Source: Brevibacillus porteri | GTDB lineage: Bacteria; Bacillota; Bacilli; Brevibacillales; Brevibacillaceae | NCBI RefSeq assembly: GCF_003013475.1 | Contig: NZ_PXZO01000026.1 | Location: 28,928 to 92,927, forward strand | Direction: 5' to 3' | Length of the DNA stretch: 64,000 nt | Part shown: piece by piece, positions 1 through 8,907 of the stretch | Numbering within the stretch: the first letter of the stretch is position 1 | How the letters are laid out: each line of letters opens with the position of its first letter | The notes under the pieces: generated by a model | What the model saw: the letters and a program-made list of their open reading frames with translations, nothing else | Database searches by the model: none | What the model was told of the DNA's origin: nothing | Position numbers and translations under genes: made by a program

Positions 1-2061
1 AAAATACGGCGTAAAAGCATCCATGATAAACAAGACGACATCATTCGCACATTGTGCTGTCGTAATCAGGATAAAATCATCTCCACCAATATGCCCAATG
101 AAGTCAGACCCGCTTCCGTACCATTTCGAGGCTTCCCGCAACAAGTTCGCGGTTCGAACGATAATCTGATCCCCCACTTCAAACCCGTAGCGGTCGTTAA
201 ACCATTTGAAACGGTCGAGATCACAATAGATGACCACCTGATGATCATTCCGTTTCAGCCGTTGATTCAATTCCCTTTCAATCTGCACATTCCCCGGCAA
301 TCCAGTCAGCGGATTGGCAGAGCTCGCCATCTCGAGTTTAATGGAAGCCATTTTGTCCAACAGCTTCTGCACGGTAACGATACCGATGTACTCGCCATTC
401 TCATCAATAATAATGACCACATCATACAAATGATAAGCATCTCTGGCCATCGCACGCTTCGCTACCTCATCCAACTTGTCGTCTTTGGTAGCTTTGAGCG
501 GGTTCGTATTCATGATTTGAGAAACGGATCTTTCATAATACAGCGCGATTCCGTATTGACCACCGAGAATTTGATATAGGGAAAACCGCATGACAAGTCC
601 AACCGGTATTCCGTTCTCTAGCACTACCACGCTTTCAATCCGCTGATTTTGTTCGAAAATCTCATGGATGCGTCTTACTTTCACGTGTTTTTCAACACTG
701 ATTGTCTTCGCCAAGATTTCCGTCATAGCCGGTGTCGGCAGCACTGGTTCCGCTTCTTGCTCAATCCGCTTTTCCATCGTAAACCGCAGAAAGTTCATAG
801 CCGTTCCACATAGCTGCGCCATCCCTTTGTCCGGCTTGCCTAAATAGTAACCCTGTCCATAGATGACGCCGACGTCCATGAGCGTTTCCAGCTCACGCTC
901 CGTCTCGATCCCTTCTGCTATGATTTTGCAGTTTACCTTGTCAGCAAAGGATACAAACGTCTCCAACAACGCCTGCTTAATCGGATCGACATCAATATTG
1001 CGGATCAATGACATATCAAGCTTAATAAAGTCTGGGTAAATTTCTGTAATCGATTCCAAGCTGGAATACCCTGCACCCGCATCATCTACAGCAATCATAT
1101 AGCCCTGCTTGCGGTATTCCTCGATGATTTTTCGAAAAGCAGCGTAATTCGTAATCGCGTGGCGCTCTGTAATTTCAAAAACAATGTTTTGTGGCGTCAG
1201 CTCATACTCTGCCAAAAGCATCTGCACTTTGCCACGCAACAGAAACGGATCATCAATCGCCCGTGGGTCCAAATTGATGAACAATTTTTCATGCGGTTTC
1301 AGGTAGCGTATATGCTCCAATGCCCGCTTGCGACATATATGCTCCAAACGAAACACCGTATCCGTCTCTTGCGCATAATTAAACAAAGCAGTAGGAGTTG
1401 CAAAGAGGCTGTTGACCGGCCCTCGCGCCAATGCCTCCCATCCTAAAGCTTCGCCATTTGGCAAATGAATGATCGGCATGAAGTGCATCTGAACATTTTC
1501 TTCTGCAAGCAGCTTGTGAAATTGTCTGATGTGCGTATATTTTTCGGAGGTAATCCCATATTTGGCCATATGAACAGCATGTTTGACAGAGGTATACATC
1601 TCTTTCACAATATCTTCTCCAATGATTTCCGCATAGCCGATATGGACACGAAGCTCCTCACGATTAACGAAGCTCACTTGTCGATTTAACTGTCGTTCAG
1701 CCAACTCCTGAAAATGAATCGAGAGCATTTGACAGTCTTCCTCACTCATCATTTTCGAAAAGGAAGTGTAGATCGCAAAATCATCGCCCCACAGCTTTTG
1801 AATCGCGATGATTCTCCCTTTGATTTCAAATGCTTGACGAGCTACAGCCGGCAAAATGCTTTCAAATATATGAAGAACTCTCTTGGCACTCGTATCGCCG
1901 TAGCGATGCTCTACCTCTGTCAGCTTGACGATATCTATATAAAACAGGACGACTTTCTTCTCTCTCTCCACCTCTTGCCGAATCATCGCCTTCATCCATT
2001 GGCGTTTGTCCAATGAAATATAGGGTATTCGTCGAAACCGCTTCATAAGAGTCGACAACAT
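1..2061 (-). CDS. GGDEF-EAL-CBS-GGDEF cyclic-di-GMP protein, 3' end cut by window edge
   Basis: Translating the minus strand from an ATG at 2059-2061, preceded by a GAGGGGGAG ribosome site, gives an open frame that runs off the left edge. The visible part has four modules. First is a degenerate GGDEF domain (signature WGDDF). Next is an EAL domain with EALARG, NLDP, EITE, DDAGAG, KLDMS and AEGIE, so the metal and catalytic acids of an active phosphodiesterase appear present. A paired CBS region follows, and then a second GGDEF domain with an intact GGDDF signature. The likely role is turnover of cyclic-di-GMP, with the CBS pair as a possible nucleotide sensor. No membrane segment is visible. 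It is transcribed away from lysA and separated from it by a terminator. The last part of the second GGDEF lies outside the window, so final length is unknown. Confidence 0.85.
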   Translation of the reverse strand, partial: MLSTLMKRFRRIPYISLDKRQWMKAMIRQEVEREKKVVLFYIDIVKLTEVEHRYGDTSAKRVLHIFESILPAVARQAFEIKGRIIAIQKLWGDDFAIYTSFSKMMSEEDCQMLSIHFQELAERQLNRQVSFVNREELRVHIGYAEIIGEDIVKEMYTSVKHAVHMAKYGITSEKYTHIRQFHKLLAEENVQMHFMPIIHLPNGEALGWEALARGPVNSLFATPTALFNYAQETDTVFRLEHICRKRALEHIRYLKPHEKLFINLDPRAIDDPFLLRGKVQMLLAEYELTPQNIVFEITERHAITNYAAFRKIIEEYRKQGYMIAVDDAGAGYSSLESITEIYPDFIKLDMSLIRNIDVDPIKQALLETFVSFADKVNCKIIAEGIETERELETLMDVGVIYGQGYYLGKPDKGMAQLCGTAMNFLRFTMEKRIEQEAEPVLPTPAMTEILAKTISVEKHVKVRRIHEIFEQNQRIESVVVLENGIPVGLVMRFSLYQILGGQYGIALYYERSVSQIMNTNPLKATKDDKLDEVAKRAMARDAYHLYDVVIIIDENGEYIGIVTVQKLLDKMASIKLEMASSANPLTGLPGNVQIERELNQRLKRNDHQVVIYCDLDRFKWFNDRYGFEVGDQIIVRTANLLREASKWYGSGSDFIGHIGGDDFILITTAQCANDVVLFIMDAFTPYF

Positions 2062-2140
2062 GATGAATCGCTCCCCCTCACCCTTCCATTATGCCGAGCA
2101 AACATTAAGCAATCATGAATGGGAGATGAAGGAAATACAA

Positions 2141-2166
2141 AACCTTCCCAAACGATCGGGAAGGTT
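2141..2166 (-). terminator. Terminator after lysA
   Basis: A 9-bp perfect stem, AACCTTCCC with GGGAAGGTT, lies 20 bases past the lysA stop. It is followed on the minus strand by a T-rich tract. A T run on the other side could let it work in both directions. Confidence 0.75.
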
Positions 2167-2185
2167 TGTGCATTTTTTATGAAGT

Positions 2186-3508
2186 TTAGCGCATAAGCTG
2201 CGCGCGTTTTGGCAAAACATCGTGACCAACTACTTCTGCGTACGTTTCGCGTCGTACGACCACTTCTGCTTCTCCGTCCTTTACAAATACAACAGCAGGA
2301 CGAGCGATTCGGTTGTAGTTGTTCGCCATCGAATATCCATATGCACCTGTGCTTGGGACTGCGAGAATATCGCCCGCCTGCGCTTCTGGCAGCCTTACAT
2401 CCCAGATAAGCATATCACCTGACTCACAGCACTTCCCTGCAATGGAAACCATCTCGGTAGCAGGTGCATTCATTTTGTTCGCAATCGCTGCTTCATATTC
2501 TGCATCGTATAAAGCTGGTCGCAGATTGTCTGTCATGCCACCATCGACCGCAATATATTTTCGGACATTTGGAATGTTCTTTTGCGATCCAATTCGGTAC
2601 AAGGTTGTCCCTGCATCCCCTACAATACTCCGACCTGGCTCGATCCAGATCTCAGGTAGAGGAATCGCAAGCGCTGTGAGCTCTTGGCGAACGATATCTG
2701 TAATGGCTTTGATATACGTGTCCGCTGGCTGTGGTGTATCGCCTTCTACATACCGAATACCGAAGCCGCCTCCTACATTCAGTACTTCTGGAAGGAATCC
2801 AAGCTTTCCTTTTGCTTCGCCCAACAGTTCTGTCAATCGTTTGACAGCGACGAGGAAGCCTTCTGTTTCAAAAATTTGTGAACCAATATGGCTATGAACT
2901 CCTAATAAATGGAGATGATTGCTTTCGTGAGAGAATTGAATCGCCTCAAGAGCCTGACCGTTTTGCACGTCAAAGCCAAACTTGGAGTCGATCTGTCCTG
3001 TAGAAATGTATTCATGCGTATGAGCTTCTACACCCGGTGTGACACGCAAGAGAACGGAGACTTTTTCGTTCCGCTCTTCGGCCAATTGCGCCAAGATGTG
3101 CAACTCATAAAAGTTGTCCACAACGAAACAGCCAATTTTGGCCTCTAGTGCCATGATTAACTCATCACGAGATTTGTTGTTGCCATGAAAATGGATGCGT
3201 TCTACGGGGAATCCAGCTTGCAGAGCCGTATACAATTCGCCGCCAGATACTACATCGAGTGACAAGCCTTCCTCTTCAACCAACTTGCACATCGCCATCG
3301 TGCAAAAAGCTTTGCTCGCGTAAGCAACCTGGAAGGAAAAACCCGTATTGTGAAACGCATTGACAAAATCCCGGCATTTGGTGCGAATTTGTTGTTCGTC
3401 ATACACATATAAAGGTGTTCCGTAAGTAGCAGCTAACTGTGTCGTATCACAGCCTCCGATTTCCAAGTTTCCTTGTTCATTCACTCGACTTGTCCCGTGT
3501 AAGTACAT
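2186..3508 (-). CDS. lysA: Diaminopimelate decarboxylase
   Basis: Converts meso-diaminopimelate to L-lysine with pyridoxal phosphate, the last step of lysine synthesis. The start is the ATG at 3506-3508, behind GGGGAGGAAACGAAAC; this gives 440 residues, and a longer in-frame start lacks a ribosome site. Family landmarks are the PLP lysine in AYASKAF (about residue 66), HSHIGSQ, the phosphate-binding NVGGGFG, EPGRSIVGDAG and the catalytic CCESGD. These match alanine racemase-fold decarboxylases. It sits after spoVAF as in B. subtilis, but its own likely sigma-A promoter lies between the two genes, so it need not depend on forespore transcription. The leader also holds an imperfect hairpin (GGCAAC with GTTGCC, about 3571-3597) whose role is unknown. 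Confidence 0.95.
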   Translation of the reverse strand: MYLHGTSRVNEQGNLEIGGCDTTQLAATYGTPLYVYDEQQIRTKCRDFVNAFHNTGFSFQVAYASKAFCTMAMCKLVEEEGLSLDVVSGGELYTALQAGFPVERIHFHGNNKSRDELIMALEAKIGCFVVDNFYELHILAQLAEERNEKVSVLLRVTPGVEAHTHEYISTGQIDSKFGFDVQNGQALEAIQFSHESNHLHLLGVHSHIGSQIFETEGFLVAVKRLTELLGEAKGKLGFLPEVLNVGGGFGIRYVEGDTPQPADTYIKAITDIVRQELTALAIPLPEIWIEPGRSIVGDAGTTLYRIGSQKNIPNVRKYIAVDGGMTDNLRPALYDAEYEAAIANKMNAPATEMVSIAGKCCESGDMLIWDVRLPEAQAGDILAVPSTGAYGYSMANNYNRIARPAVVFVKDGEAEVVVRRETYAEVVGHDVLPKRAQLMR

Positions 3509-3631
3509 GTTTCGTTTCCTCCCCAATTCATTCGCACCGATGATGTATATAGACAACCTGTTATAGAGAAAGGCAACCAACGAGGAGCGTCAGTTGCCAT
3601 ACAGAAACTTTTGTTCGTAAGGCTTCCCTAC

Positions 3632-3660
3632 AATTTACTACAAGGTTGTGCGTTTGACAA
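3632..3660 (-). promoter_or_regulatory. Candidate sigma-A promoter of lysA
   Basis: Read on the minus strand: TTGTCA (3655-3660), 17-base spacer, TAAATT (3632-3637). It lies just past the spoVAF stop and about 125 bases before the lysA start. The assignment is by match to consensus only. Confidence 0.45.
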
Positions 3661-3687
3661 TGGGTGAAGTCAACCGTTTTCAGAATA

Positions 3688-5157
3688 TTATTGCCGAGAG
3701 GAATTTTGCGCGCGAACGATACTCGGCCTGTTGTTTTTCCTTGGCACAGCCAGCCGTACCACAATATCCTTCATCCCTTTGTAGTTGAATGGAATGAACG
3801 GCCATAAGTAAGGTGTATTGAGCGAACGGGAGGAAGCCAAGAAAATCAGAATGATCGTAAGTCCGATCATCAGTCCCGGTGTAGAGAAAAAGCCCACCAT
3901 GAGAATGAGAAACAAACGAATCAGTCGATTGGCCAAGCTCAACTCATAACTGGGAGTTGCATACATCCCGATTGCCGCCACTGCCAGATACAAGATAACC
4001 TCGGGTGCGAGGAGTCCTACCTTTATCGCCACATCCCCGACCAGAATCGCGGCCAATAAACCTACGGCAATCGAGAGGGGCGCTGGCGTATGAATGGCGG
4101 CCATCCGCATCAAATCCAGTCCAACCTCAGCGATCACGAATTGTGCCAAAATAGGAATGCTCCCCATCTTTTTGATCCCCAGGAAGTGAAGTGGCTCCGG
4201 TATCATGGAAGGGTGCATGACCAAAAGCAACCAGATCGGCAAAACAAAAACAGAAGCAAAGATTCCCAAAAAGCGAACCCAGCGCAGATAAGCACCGATT
4301 ACCGGTGTTTGTCGATACTCCTCCGCATGCTGTACATGATGAAAATAAGTGGCGGGTGTGATCATAACACTCGGCGAAGTATCCACATAAATCAGTACGT
4401 GACCTTCCAATAGATGTACAGCAGCCACATCGGGTCGCTCTGTATACCGTACTAACGGAAAAGGGTTCAAAGACTTTCCAATGATAAATTCTTCGACGGT
4501 TTTTTCTGCCATCGGTATCCCGTCAATCTGGATGTTTTGTAGACGCTCCTTTAACGTATGGACCAGCTCTTCATTCGCTACATCATGCAAGTAGGCGACG
4601 GCAACATCTGTCTTGGTCCGCTCCCCAATCTGCATGATTTCGAAGCGGAGCCGTTCGTCACGAATCCTTCTACGCGTAAGAGCTGTATTGGTTACGAGCA
4701 CTTCTGTAAAGCCGTCATGCGCTCCGCGGACGATTCTCTCCGTATCTGGCTCCTGCGGTGTGCGATTCGGCAAGATTTTCGCATCGAGGATAATGGCGTG
4801 AGGAGATCGGTCGATAATAAGCCCTACCTGACCGACGAGCAATTTATCCATAAATTCGTCTGTCGTTTCCACTTTGCTGAGCTGGAAGAAAGGGATGAAC
4901 TTATGAAACAACTGGTCGAAAGCGTTATCAGCCATATCCCGTTCACGCACATCGTTCAGCTCACGCATGACCTGCGAAATCAGTAAGCTTTCTGCGAAGC
5001 CATTTATGTAATACAACAACATTCGTGTATGACCCACATAAAAATCATGGACCCCAATATCAAAGCTCTTACCAACACCGAGTCTGTCGTTCAAATACCT
5101 CTGATTCTCTTCAAGATAAGTTGAGATGGGATGCCGTTTTTCCGTTACCTGTGCCAT
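3688..5157 (-). CDS. spoVAF: Stage V sporulation protein AF (GerA-type membrane protein)
   Basis: A 489-residue protein of the SpoVAF/GerA-A family. The N-terminal half (to about residue 285) is soluble. The C-terminal half carries several hydrophobic segments (about 290-430), as in germinant-receptor A subunits. In B. subtilis SpoVAF sits in the spore inner membrane with the SpoVA dipicolinate channel and contributes to germination. Here it is the last spoVA gene, and its start lies 47 bases inside the spoVAEA coding region, so the two are probably translationally coupled. Start ATG is at 5157. Nothing appears broken. Confidence 0.92.
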   Translation of the reverse strand: MAQVTEKRHPISTYLEENQRYLNDRLGVGKSFDIGVHDFYVGHTRMLLYYINGFAESLLISQVMRELNDVRERDMADNAFDQLFHKFIPFFQLSKVETTDEFMDKLLVGQVGLIIDRSPHAIILDAKILPNRTPQEPDTERIVRGAHDGFTEVLVTNTALTRRRIRDERLRFEIMQIGERTKTDVAVAYLHDVANEELVHTLKERLQNIQIDGIPMAEKTVEEFIIGKSLNPFPLVRYTERPDVAAVHLLEGHVLIYVDTSPSVMITPATYFHHVQHAEEYRQTPVIGAYLRWVRFLGIFASVFVLPIWLLLVMHPSMIPEPLHFLGIKKMGSIPILAQFVIAEVGLDLMRMAAIHTPAPLSIAVGLLAAILVGDVAIKVGLLAPEVILYLAVAAIGMYATPSYELSLANRLIRLFLILMVGFFSTPGLMIGLTIILIFLASSRSLNTPYLWPFIPFNYKGMKDIVVRLAVPRKNNRPSIVRAQNSSRQ

Positions 5158-5725
5158 GAGCGCCGCTCCTTTCCATTATCCATTGCACCGCTCTCGTTGT
5201 GATGGGACAACCGTTTTGCAAACTATCCCTACCTTCCATTTTGCCTATATCTCCAATGCCGATGACATTTGGTACATGCAGGGAATTCAAGATGTCTACG
5301 GTATCTCCATAAATATGATGCTGAAGTTGCTCGTCTGCGTACCCATCCTTGTCCACCGCTTCATCTACAATTTGTCCTTGGTTGTTTACAGAATAAGCGA
5401 CTGTCGCACCCTTGACCCAGTGTGTATTCGAGGCTACTGCAATTGCACCGATTACTTCGATATCAGGATGCTTCACCACGTATTCGAGTGCTCGTTCCCC
5501 TCTACCCTTGCCGTAATCTCCGTTGTCATCGAACATGACGATGACAGGATCATACGGTGTCATTTTAATGAGTTCGACCATCTGATTGCCTCGTAATGGA
5601 GTCGGATTCCCGGCAGACAGTGATATACATCGCCCCCCAAATTGCTTGGCGACATTCTCGATAACTTTTTGGGCAATATGATCTCCATCTGTCACCAATA
5701 TGACTTTCCGGCGTACTGTGTCCAT
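5111..5725 (-). CDS. spoVAEA: Stage V sporulation protein AE, soluble subunit (SpoVAEA)
   Basis: A 204-residue soluble protein with the family features VTDGD near the N-terminus, a CISLSAGNPTP stretch, and FDDNGDYGKG in the middle. SpoVAEA belongs to the forespore-expressed SpoVA operon, whose products carry Ca-dipicolinate across the inner spore membrane. The protein itself has no membrane segment. It lies 29 bases after spoVAEB and overlaps spoVAF at its 3' end. The split into separate AEA and AEB genes is the normal Bacillus arrangement. Confidence 0.92.
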   Translation of the reverse strand: MDTVRRKVILVTDGDHIAQKVIENVAKQFGGRCISLSAGNPTPLRGNQMVELIKMTPYDPVIVMFDDNGDYGKGRGERALEYVVKHPDIEVIGAIAVASNTHWVKGATVAYSVNNQGQIVDEAVDKDGYADEQLQHHIYGDTVDILNSLHVPNVIGIGDIGKMEGRDSLQNGCPITTRAVQWIMERSGAHGTGNGKTASHLNLS

Positions 5726-5754
5726 GCTGGGTCACCGCCTTTTACTGCCTGGAC

Positions 5755-6108
5755 TTACCCTTTGGGTTTAAAGATGAGTGAGGCAAAAAATCCAAATGCA
5801 ATCGCGGCCGATATACCCGCACTCGTGACCTCAAAAATCCCCGTTGCCACACCGATCAACCCATGTTGTTCGGCCTCGCTGATGGCTCCGTGATACAAAG
5901 AATGACCGAAGCTCGTAATCGGTACAGTCGCTCCTGCGCCTGCGAAATCAATAAACTTGTCATACACGCCGATGAAATCGAGAAAAACTCCTGCCACGAC
6001 CAGCGTACTCATGACATGAGCAGGCGTTAGCTTGCCAACATCCAGAAGGAGTTGACCCACTACACAAACCAATCCCCCTACGACAAAAGCAATCAGGTAC
6101 TCCATCAT
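5755..6108 (-). CDS. spoVAEB: Stage V sporulation protein AEB, membrane subunit
   Basis: A 117-residue, almost wholly hydrophobic protein with three to four predicted membrane spans, paralogous to SpoVAC. Both share the pattern GVYD..G..GA...VPITGF/SFG. It is a probable part of the dipicolinic acid channel in the spore inner membrane. The start overlaps the spoVAD stop by 4 bases (ATGA), which signals coupled translation. Length and order match other Bacillales. Confidence 0.93.
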   Translation of the reverse strand: MMEYLIAFVVGGLVCVVGQLLLDVGKLTPAHVMSTLVVAGVFLDFIGVYDKFIDFAGAGATVPITSFGHSLYHGAISEAEQHGLIGVATGIFEVTSAGISAAIAFGFFASLIFKPKG

Positions 6109-7130
6109 TTTCCTCCCTCAAGTGCAACCGCATGGGCGATGCACGGTATCGAATTGCCCTGCTGAGTGCTTACTGGGCTTAATAGTGCTCCCGTGGCGCA
6201 GACCAACACGTTTTTCAGTAACCCACGGTTGAGCTGATCCAATATGTAGCTATAAGTGACTACTGCACTGCTGGCACAACCGCTCCCGCCTGCAAATACA
6301 TCCTGATCGGGGGAGTATATCATCAATCCGCAATCATTGTAGACTTGATCCATGTCGTATCCTTCTGTCAGCATGAGCTCCTTTAAAATCGGATACCCGA
6401 CAGCTGCCAGGTCACCAGTCACGATCAAATCATAGGACTGTGGAGAGCGCCCCGTATCTTGAAAATGCGTCTGAATCGTCGAAGCAGCTGCTGGCGCCAT
6501 GGCCGTCCCCATATCAAACGGGTCTTTAATCCCCATGTCCACTACTTTCCCCATCGTCGCATACGTAATGCGCGGACCCTTTCCCCCTATCCCGACCAAT
6601 CCCGCGCCAGCTCCTGTCACTGTCCACTGAGCGCTAGGCGGCTTCTGGCCTCCGTATTCCGTAGGATAACGATACTGCCTTTCTGCTGTGGCATTGTGGC
6701 TACTGCAAGCAGCAATCGCCTTGTTTGCATAGCCTGCGTTTACCAAAGCCGCCGCATTTGCCAGTGTAAGCATTGAGGTAGAACAAGCGCCGTACATGCC
6801 CAAAAGCGGAATCGTCAACTTTTCTGCTGTAAAGTTGGTGGTGATGTTTTGATTCAACAGATCACCCGCAAGAATGATATCCACATCCTTGCCCGTGATC
6901 CCCGCCTTTTGCAACAAGGTGTTGACTGCATCCTCCATCAACTGGCGTTCGGCGTCTTCCCACGTTTGTTGACCTGCATACATATCGTCGTGGATCTTAT
7001 CAAACAAGTGCGCCAGCGGCCCTTCTCCTTCTTTTGGTCCCACAGCAACTGCCGAGCTTTGCAGGCGAACATTTTGATCGAAGTGCCAGGTTTGCCGATT
7101 GACTCGTTTCACAGGTGGATTGTTTGACAC
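6105..7130 (-). CDS. spoVAD: Stage V sporulation protein AD (dipicolinate-binding, thiolase fold)
   Basis: A 341-residue protein related to ketoacyl synthase/thiolase enzymes (GACSTSM around the usual nucleophile position; C-terminal GGSGCASSA). In B. subtilis SpoVAD binds dipicolinic acid directly and is essential for its uptake into the forespore. The family is thought to be a binding protein rather than an enzyme. It lies 13 bases after spoVAC and overlaps spoVAEB. The start ATG is 7130. Confidence 0.94.
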   Translation of the reverse strand: MSNNPPVKRVNRQTWHFDQNVRLQSSAVAVGPKEGEGPLAHLFDKIHDDMYAGQQTWEDAERQLMEDAVNTLLQKAGITGKDVDIILAGDLLNQNITTNFTAEKLTIPLLGMYGACSTSMLTLANAAALVNAGYANKAIAACSSHNATAERQYRYPTEYGGQKPPSAQWTVTGAGAGLVGIGGKGPRITYATMGKVVDMGIKDPFDMGTAMAPAAASTIQTHFQDTGRSPQSYDLIVTGDLAAVGYPILKELMLTEGYDMDQVYNDCGLMIYSPDQDVFAGGSGCASSAVVTYSYILDQLNRGLLKNVLVCATGALLSPVSTQQGNSIPCIAHAVALEGGK

Positions 7131-7143
7131 TGACAGCCCTCCC

Positions 7144-7629
7144 TTAGAAAAACATGTTGATCAGGCTCTTTAATATTCCTGCAATGAAAGCAGCAACAAC
7201 CCCAAAAACAATGACCGAACCAGCGAGTTTAAACATATTTCCCCCAACGCCAAGCACAAATCCTTCGCTCCGATGTTCAATGGCAGCAGAAGCGATCGAG
7301 TTGGCAAAGCCTGTAACAGGCACGGCTGATCCGGCTCCACCATACTGCCCGATATTGTCATACACACCCAAACCTGTCAGCAAAACGGATAAAAAGATGA
7401 GTGTCGCAACGGTCGGATTGCTTGCCGTTTTCTCCGTAAATCCGAAGAAGGTAATATACATATTTTGAATGGCCTGACCCAACAAACATATGGTTCCTCC
7501 TACCCAGAAAGCTCGAAACGAGTTAAGCAGAACATTTCGTTTGGGCTGGAACTTGGAAGCCTGCTGTTGATACAGTTGTTTGGTCATCTGCATCGATCCG
7601 GGGTTTTTGGATTTTGTTTTGGTTGCCAT
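7144..7629 (-). CDS. spoVAC: Stage V sporulation protein AC (membrane channel subunit)
   Basis: A 161-residue membrane protein with a basic N-terminal tail of about 40 residues and four hydrophobic stretches. It carries the GVYDNIGQYGGAGSAVPVTG motif that is shared in weaker form with SpoVAEB. In B. subtilis SpoVAC can act as a mechanosensitive channel and takes part in dipicolinate movement. Start ATG 7629 is preceded by AAAGGGAGTGAAAGGGC. About 80 bases separate it from spoVAB, the largest gap in the operon, and no promoter is evident there. Confidence 0.94.
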   Translation of the reverse strand: MATKTKSKNPGSMQMTKQLYQQQASKFQPKRNVLLNSFRAFWVGGTICLLGQAIQNMYITFFGFTEKTASNPTVATLIFLSVLLTGLGVYDNIGQYGGAGSAVPVTGFANSIASAAIEHRSEGFVLGVGGNMFKLAGSVIVFGVVAAFIAGILKSLINMFF

Positions 7630-7710
7630 GCCCTTTCACTCCCTTTGTAAGCTTTCTTCCTATATCCTTCCTTTTTCTAAAGATGCCTATGAATAGTGGT
7701 ATTTACCATT

Positions 7711-8130
7711 TCACAGATGGAGCAACCATTGCAATAAGGAACCTGTCACTTTCCCCAGCACCACTGCCATCAACAGAAAAAGAAGACTGCCGTCCATGTG
7801 GATTCGCTTTGCTAATATCGGAAAGACGTTCAGTACCTCAGTTAAGCCTGCGGCGAGTGTCCCCACAAATATCCCTGCAAAGATCCCGTAAAGCGAAGAA
7901 ACGATAACAGGCAATTGAACACCCCAATGAAAAAAATCAATAAACGTAAAAAAAAGCGCTCCGGCCACCAGAGCCCATTCCAGCAAGCGGATATACCGAT
8001 GAGCATTCGTTAATTGTGTCAACCTCGGAATGATGTCCAGAACGGTAATAAACGCGACCAGCCCGCTCCCTACTGCAAGCCCTCCACCCAGCCCGATCAA
8101 AATAAGCAACAAGCACTTGATGACGCTCAT
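7711..8130 (-). CDS. spoVAB: Stage V sporulation protein AB
   Basis: A 139-residue protein with four to five hydrophobic segments and the expected length for SpoVAB. It is an inner spore membrane protein of the SpoVA operon, and its exact part in dipicolinate transport is not settled. The start overlaps the spoVAA stop by 4 bases (ATGA). The identity rests on position plus the family pattern near the N-terminus (LIGLGGGLAVGSGLVAF). Confidence 0.9.
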   Translation of the reverse strand: MSVIKCLLLILIGLGGGLAVGSGLVAFITVLDIIPRLTQLTNAHRYIRLLEWALVAGALFFTFIDFFHWGVQLPVIVSSLYGIFAGIFVGTLAAGLTEVLNVFPILAKRIHMDGSLLFLLMAVVLGKVTGSLLQWLLHL

Positions 8131-8741
8131 TTCTTCGTCCGTTGGTTTTCCTTGTTTTCATTTTGTATGTAGTATTGATCCAGGCTTTGCTGATACATAA
8201 ACAATTCCACTTCAAGCGGACTAGGTTCCTCGTTGATTTTTTTCTGAAAGATATGATTGAAAAACAGAATCATCCCCAAGCCGATTCCGATAGAGTATGG
8301 GATTTGCATCCACAAAGGCTGATGGCTTTTTTCACCTGTAATCAAATAGTAGATTCGTTCGTGAACCTGCATCATGCTGACATCCGTATGGAAATTCATG
8401 ATCGCCAATCCTGAGCCAATGAACAACAGAAGCCACACCAATGCCACTAAAATCGGATTCGATTTCTTACGTGGATTGAGTACTTCCACAATGATTTGGG
8501 GTGCACCCTGGACGTCCAGTTCCACGTCAGGATAGACAGAACGCAATCTTTTAATCACCTGCATAATATCGATAATGATCAAGTTGCCATCCGTTGGCTT
8601 CGTCTGGTAAATGGGCATCCGCTTTAACGCTTCCTCGCGCTCTCCATCCCAGTAAAGCTGGCAAATGTCCCCAAGCGTAATCATAGCTTGTGGCTGTGTG
8701 GCCAATCGCTTTCTCAGGCGCAGAAACAACGCGTCATTCAT
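8127..8741 (-). CDS. spoVAA: Stage V sporulation protein AA
   Basis: First gene of the spoVA operon. The start is the ATG at 8739-8741, four bases after GGGGAAGG; an upstream ATG at 8762 overlaps that ribosome site and is less likely. The product is 204 residues. A soluble N-terminal region of about 100 residues is followed by two membrane segments (roughly 100-120 and 150-170) and an acidic or polar tail. SpoVAA resembles the architecture of other sporulation membrane proteins and works with SpoVAB. A near-perfect sigma-G promoter lies directly upstream. Confidence 0.9.
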   Translation of the reverse strand: MNDALFLRLRKRLATQPQAMITLGDICQLYWDGEREEALKRMPIYQTKPTDGNLIIIDIMQVIKRLRSVYPDVELDVQGAPQIIVEVLNPRKKSNPILVALVWLLLFIGSGLAIMNFHTDVSMMQVHERIYYLITGEKSHQPLWMQIPYSIGIGLGMILFFNHIFQKKINEEPSPLEVELFMYQQSLDQYYIQNENKENQRTKK

Positions 8742-8778
8742 GGTACCTTCCCCTTCCATCACATACCTGATTATTCGC

Positions 8779-8807
8779 TAGTATGTGCCGCGCCACAAAA
8801 CCCATGC
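8779..8807 (-). promoter_or_regulatory. Sigma-G promoter of the spoVA operon
   Basis: On the minus strand: GCATG (-35, 8803-8807), 17-base spacer, CATACTA (-10, 8779-8785). Both elements match the forespore sigma-G consensus, and the site is about 40 bases before the spoVAA start. In B. subtilis spoVA is transcribed by sigma-G, which fits. Confidence 0.8.
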
Positions 8808-8867
8808 AAATAAACGGAAATGATCGTTCTGTTTAATGAAAACTATCGAGATGTTTTTCACAAAACA

Positions 8868-8900
8868 AAACACCCCAGCCACGTAGTGACCGGAGTGTTT
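8868..8900 (-). terminator. Terminator after sigF
   Basis: A 15-bp stem (with G-U pairs) around a 3-base loop, directly after the sigF stop. It is followed on the minus strand by TTGTTTTGTGAAAAA. It separates spoIIA from the sigma-G spoVA unit. Confidence 0.85.
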
Positions 8901-8907
8901 GCATCTG

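Noticed and set aside
3571..3597. Lysine riboswitch in the lysA leader
   Set aside because: The leader is too short and has only one imperfect hairpin; LYS-element features were not seen.
3561..3764. Minus-strand ORF of 67 residues across the spoVAF end and lysA leader
   Set aside because: Lies in another frame of spoVAF, overlaps the lysA promoter, no ribosome site.
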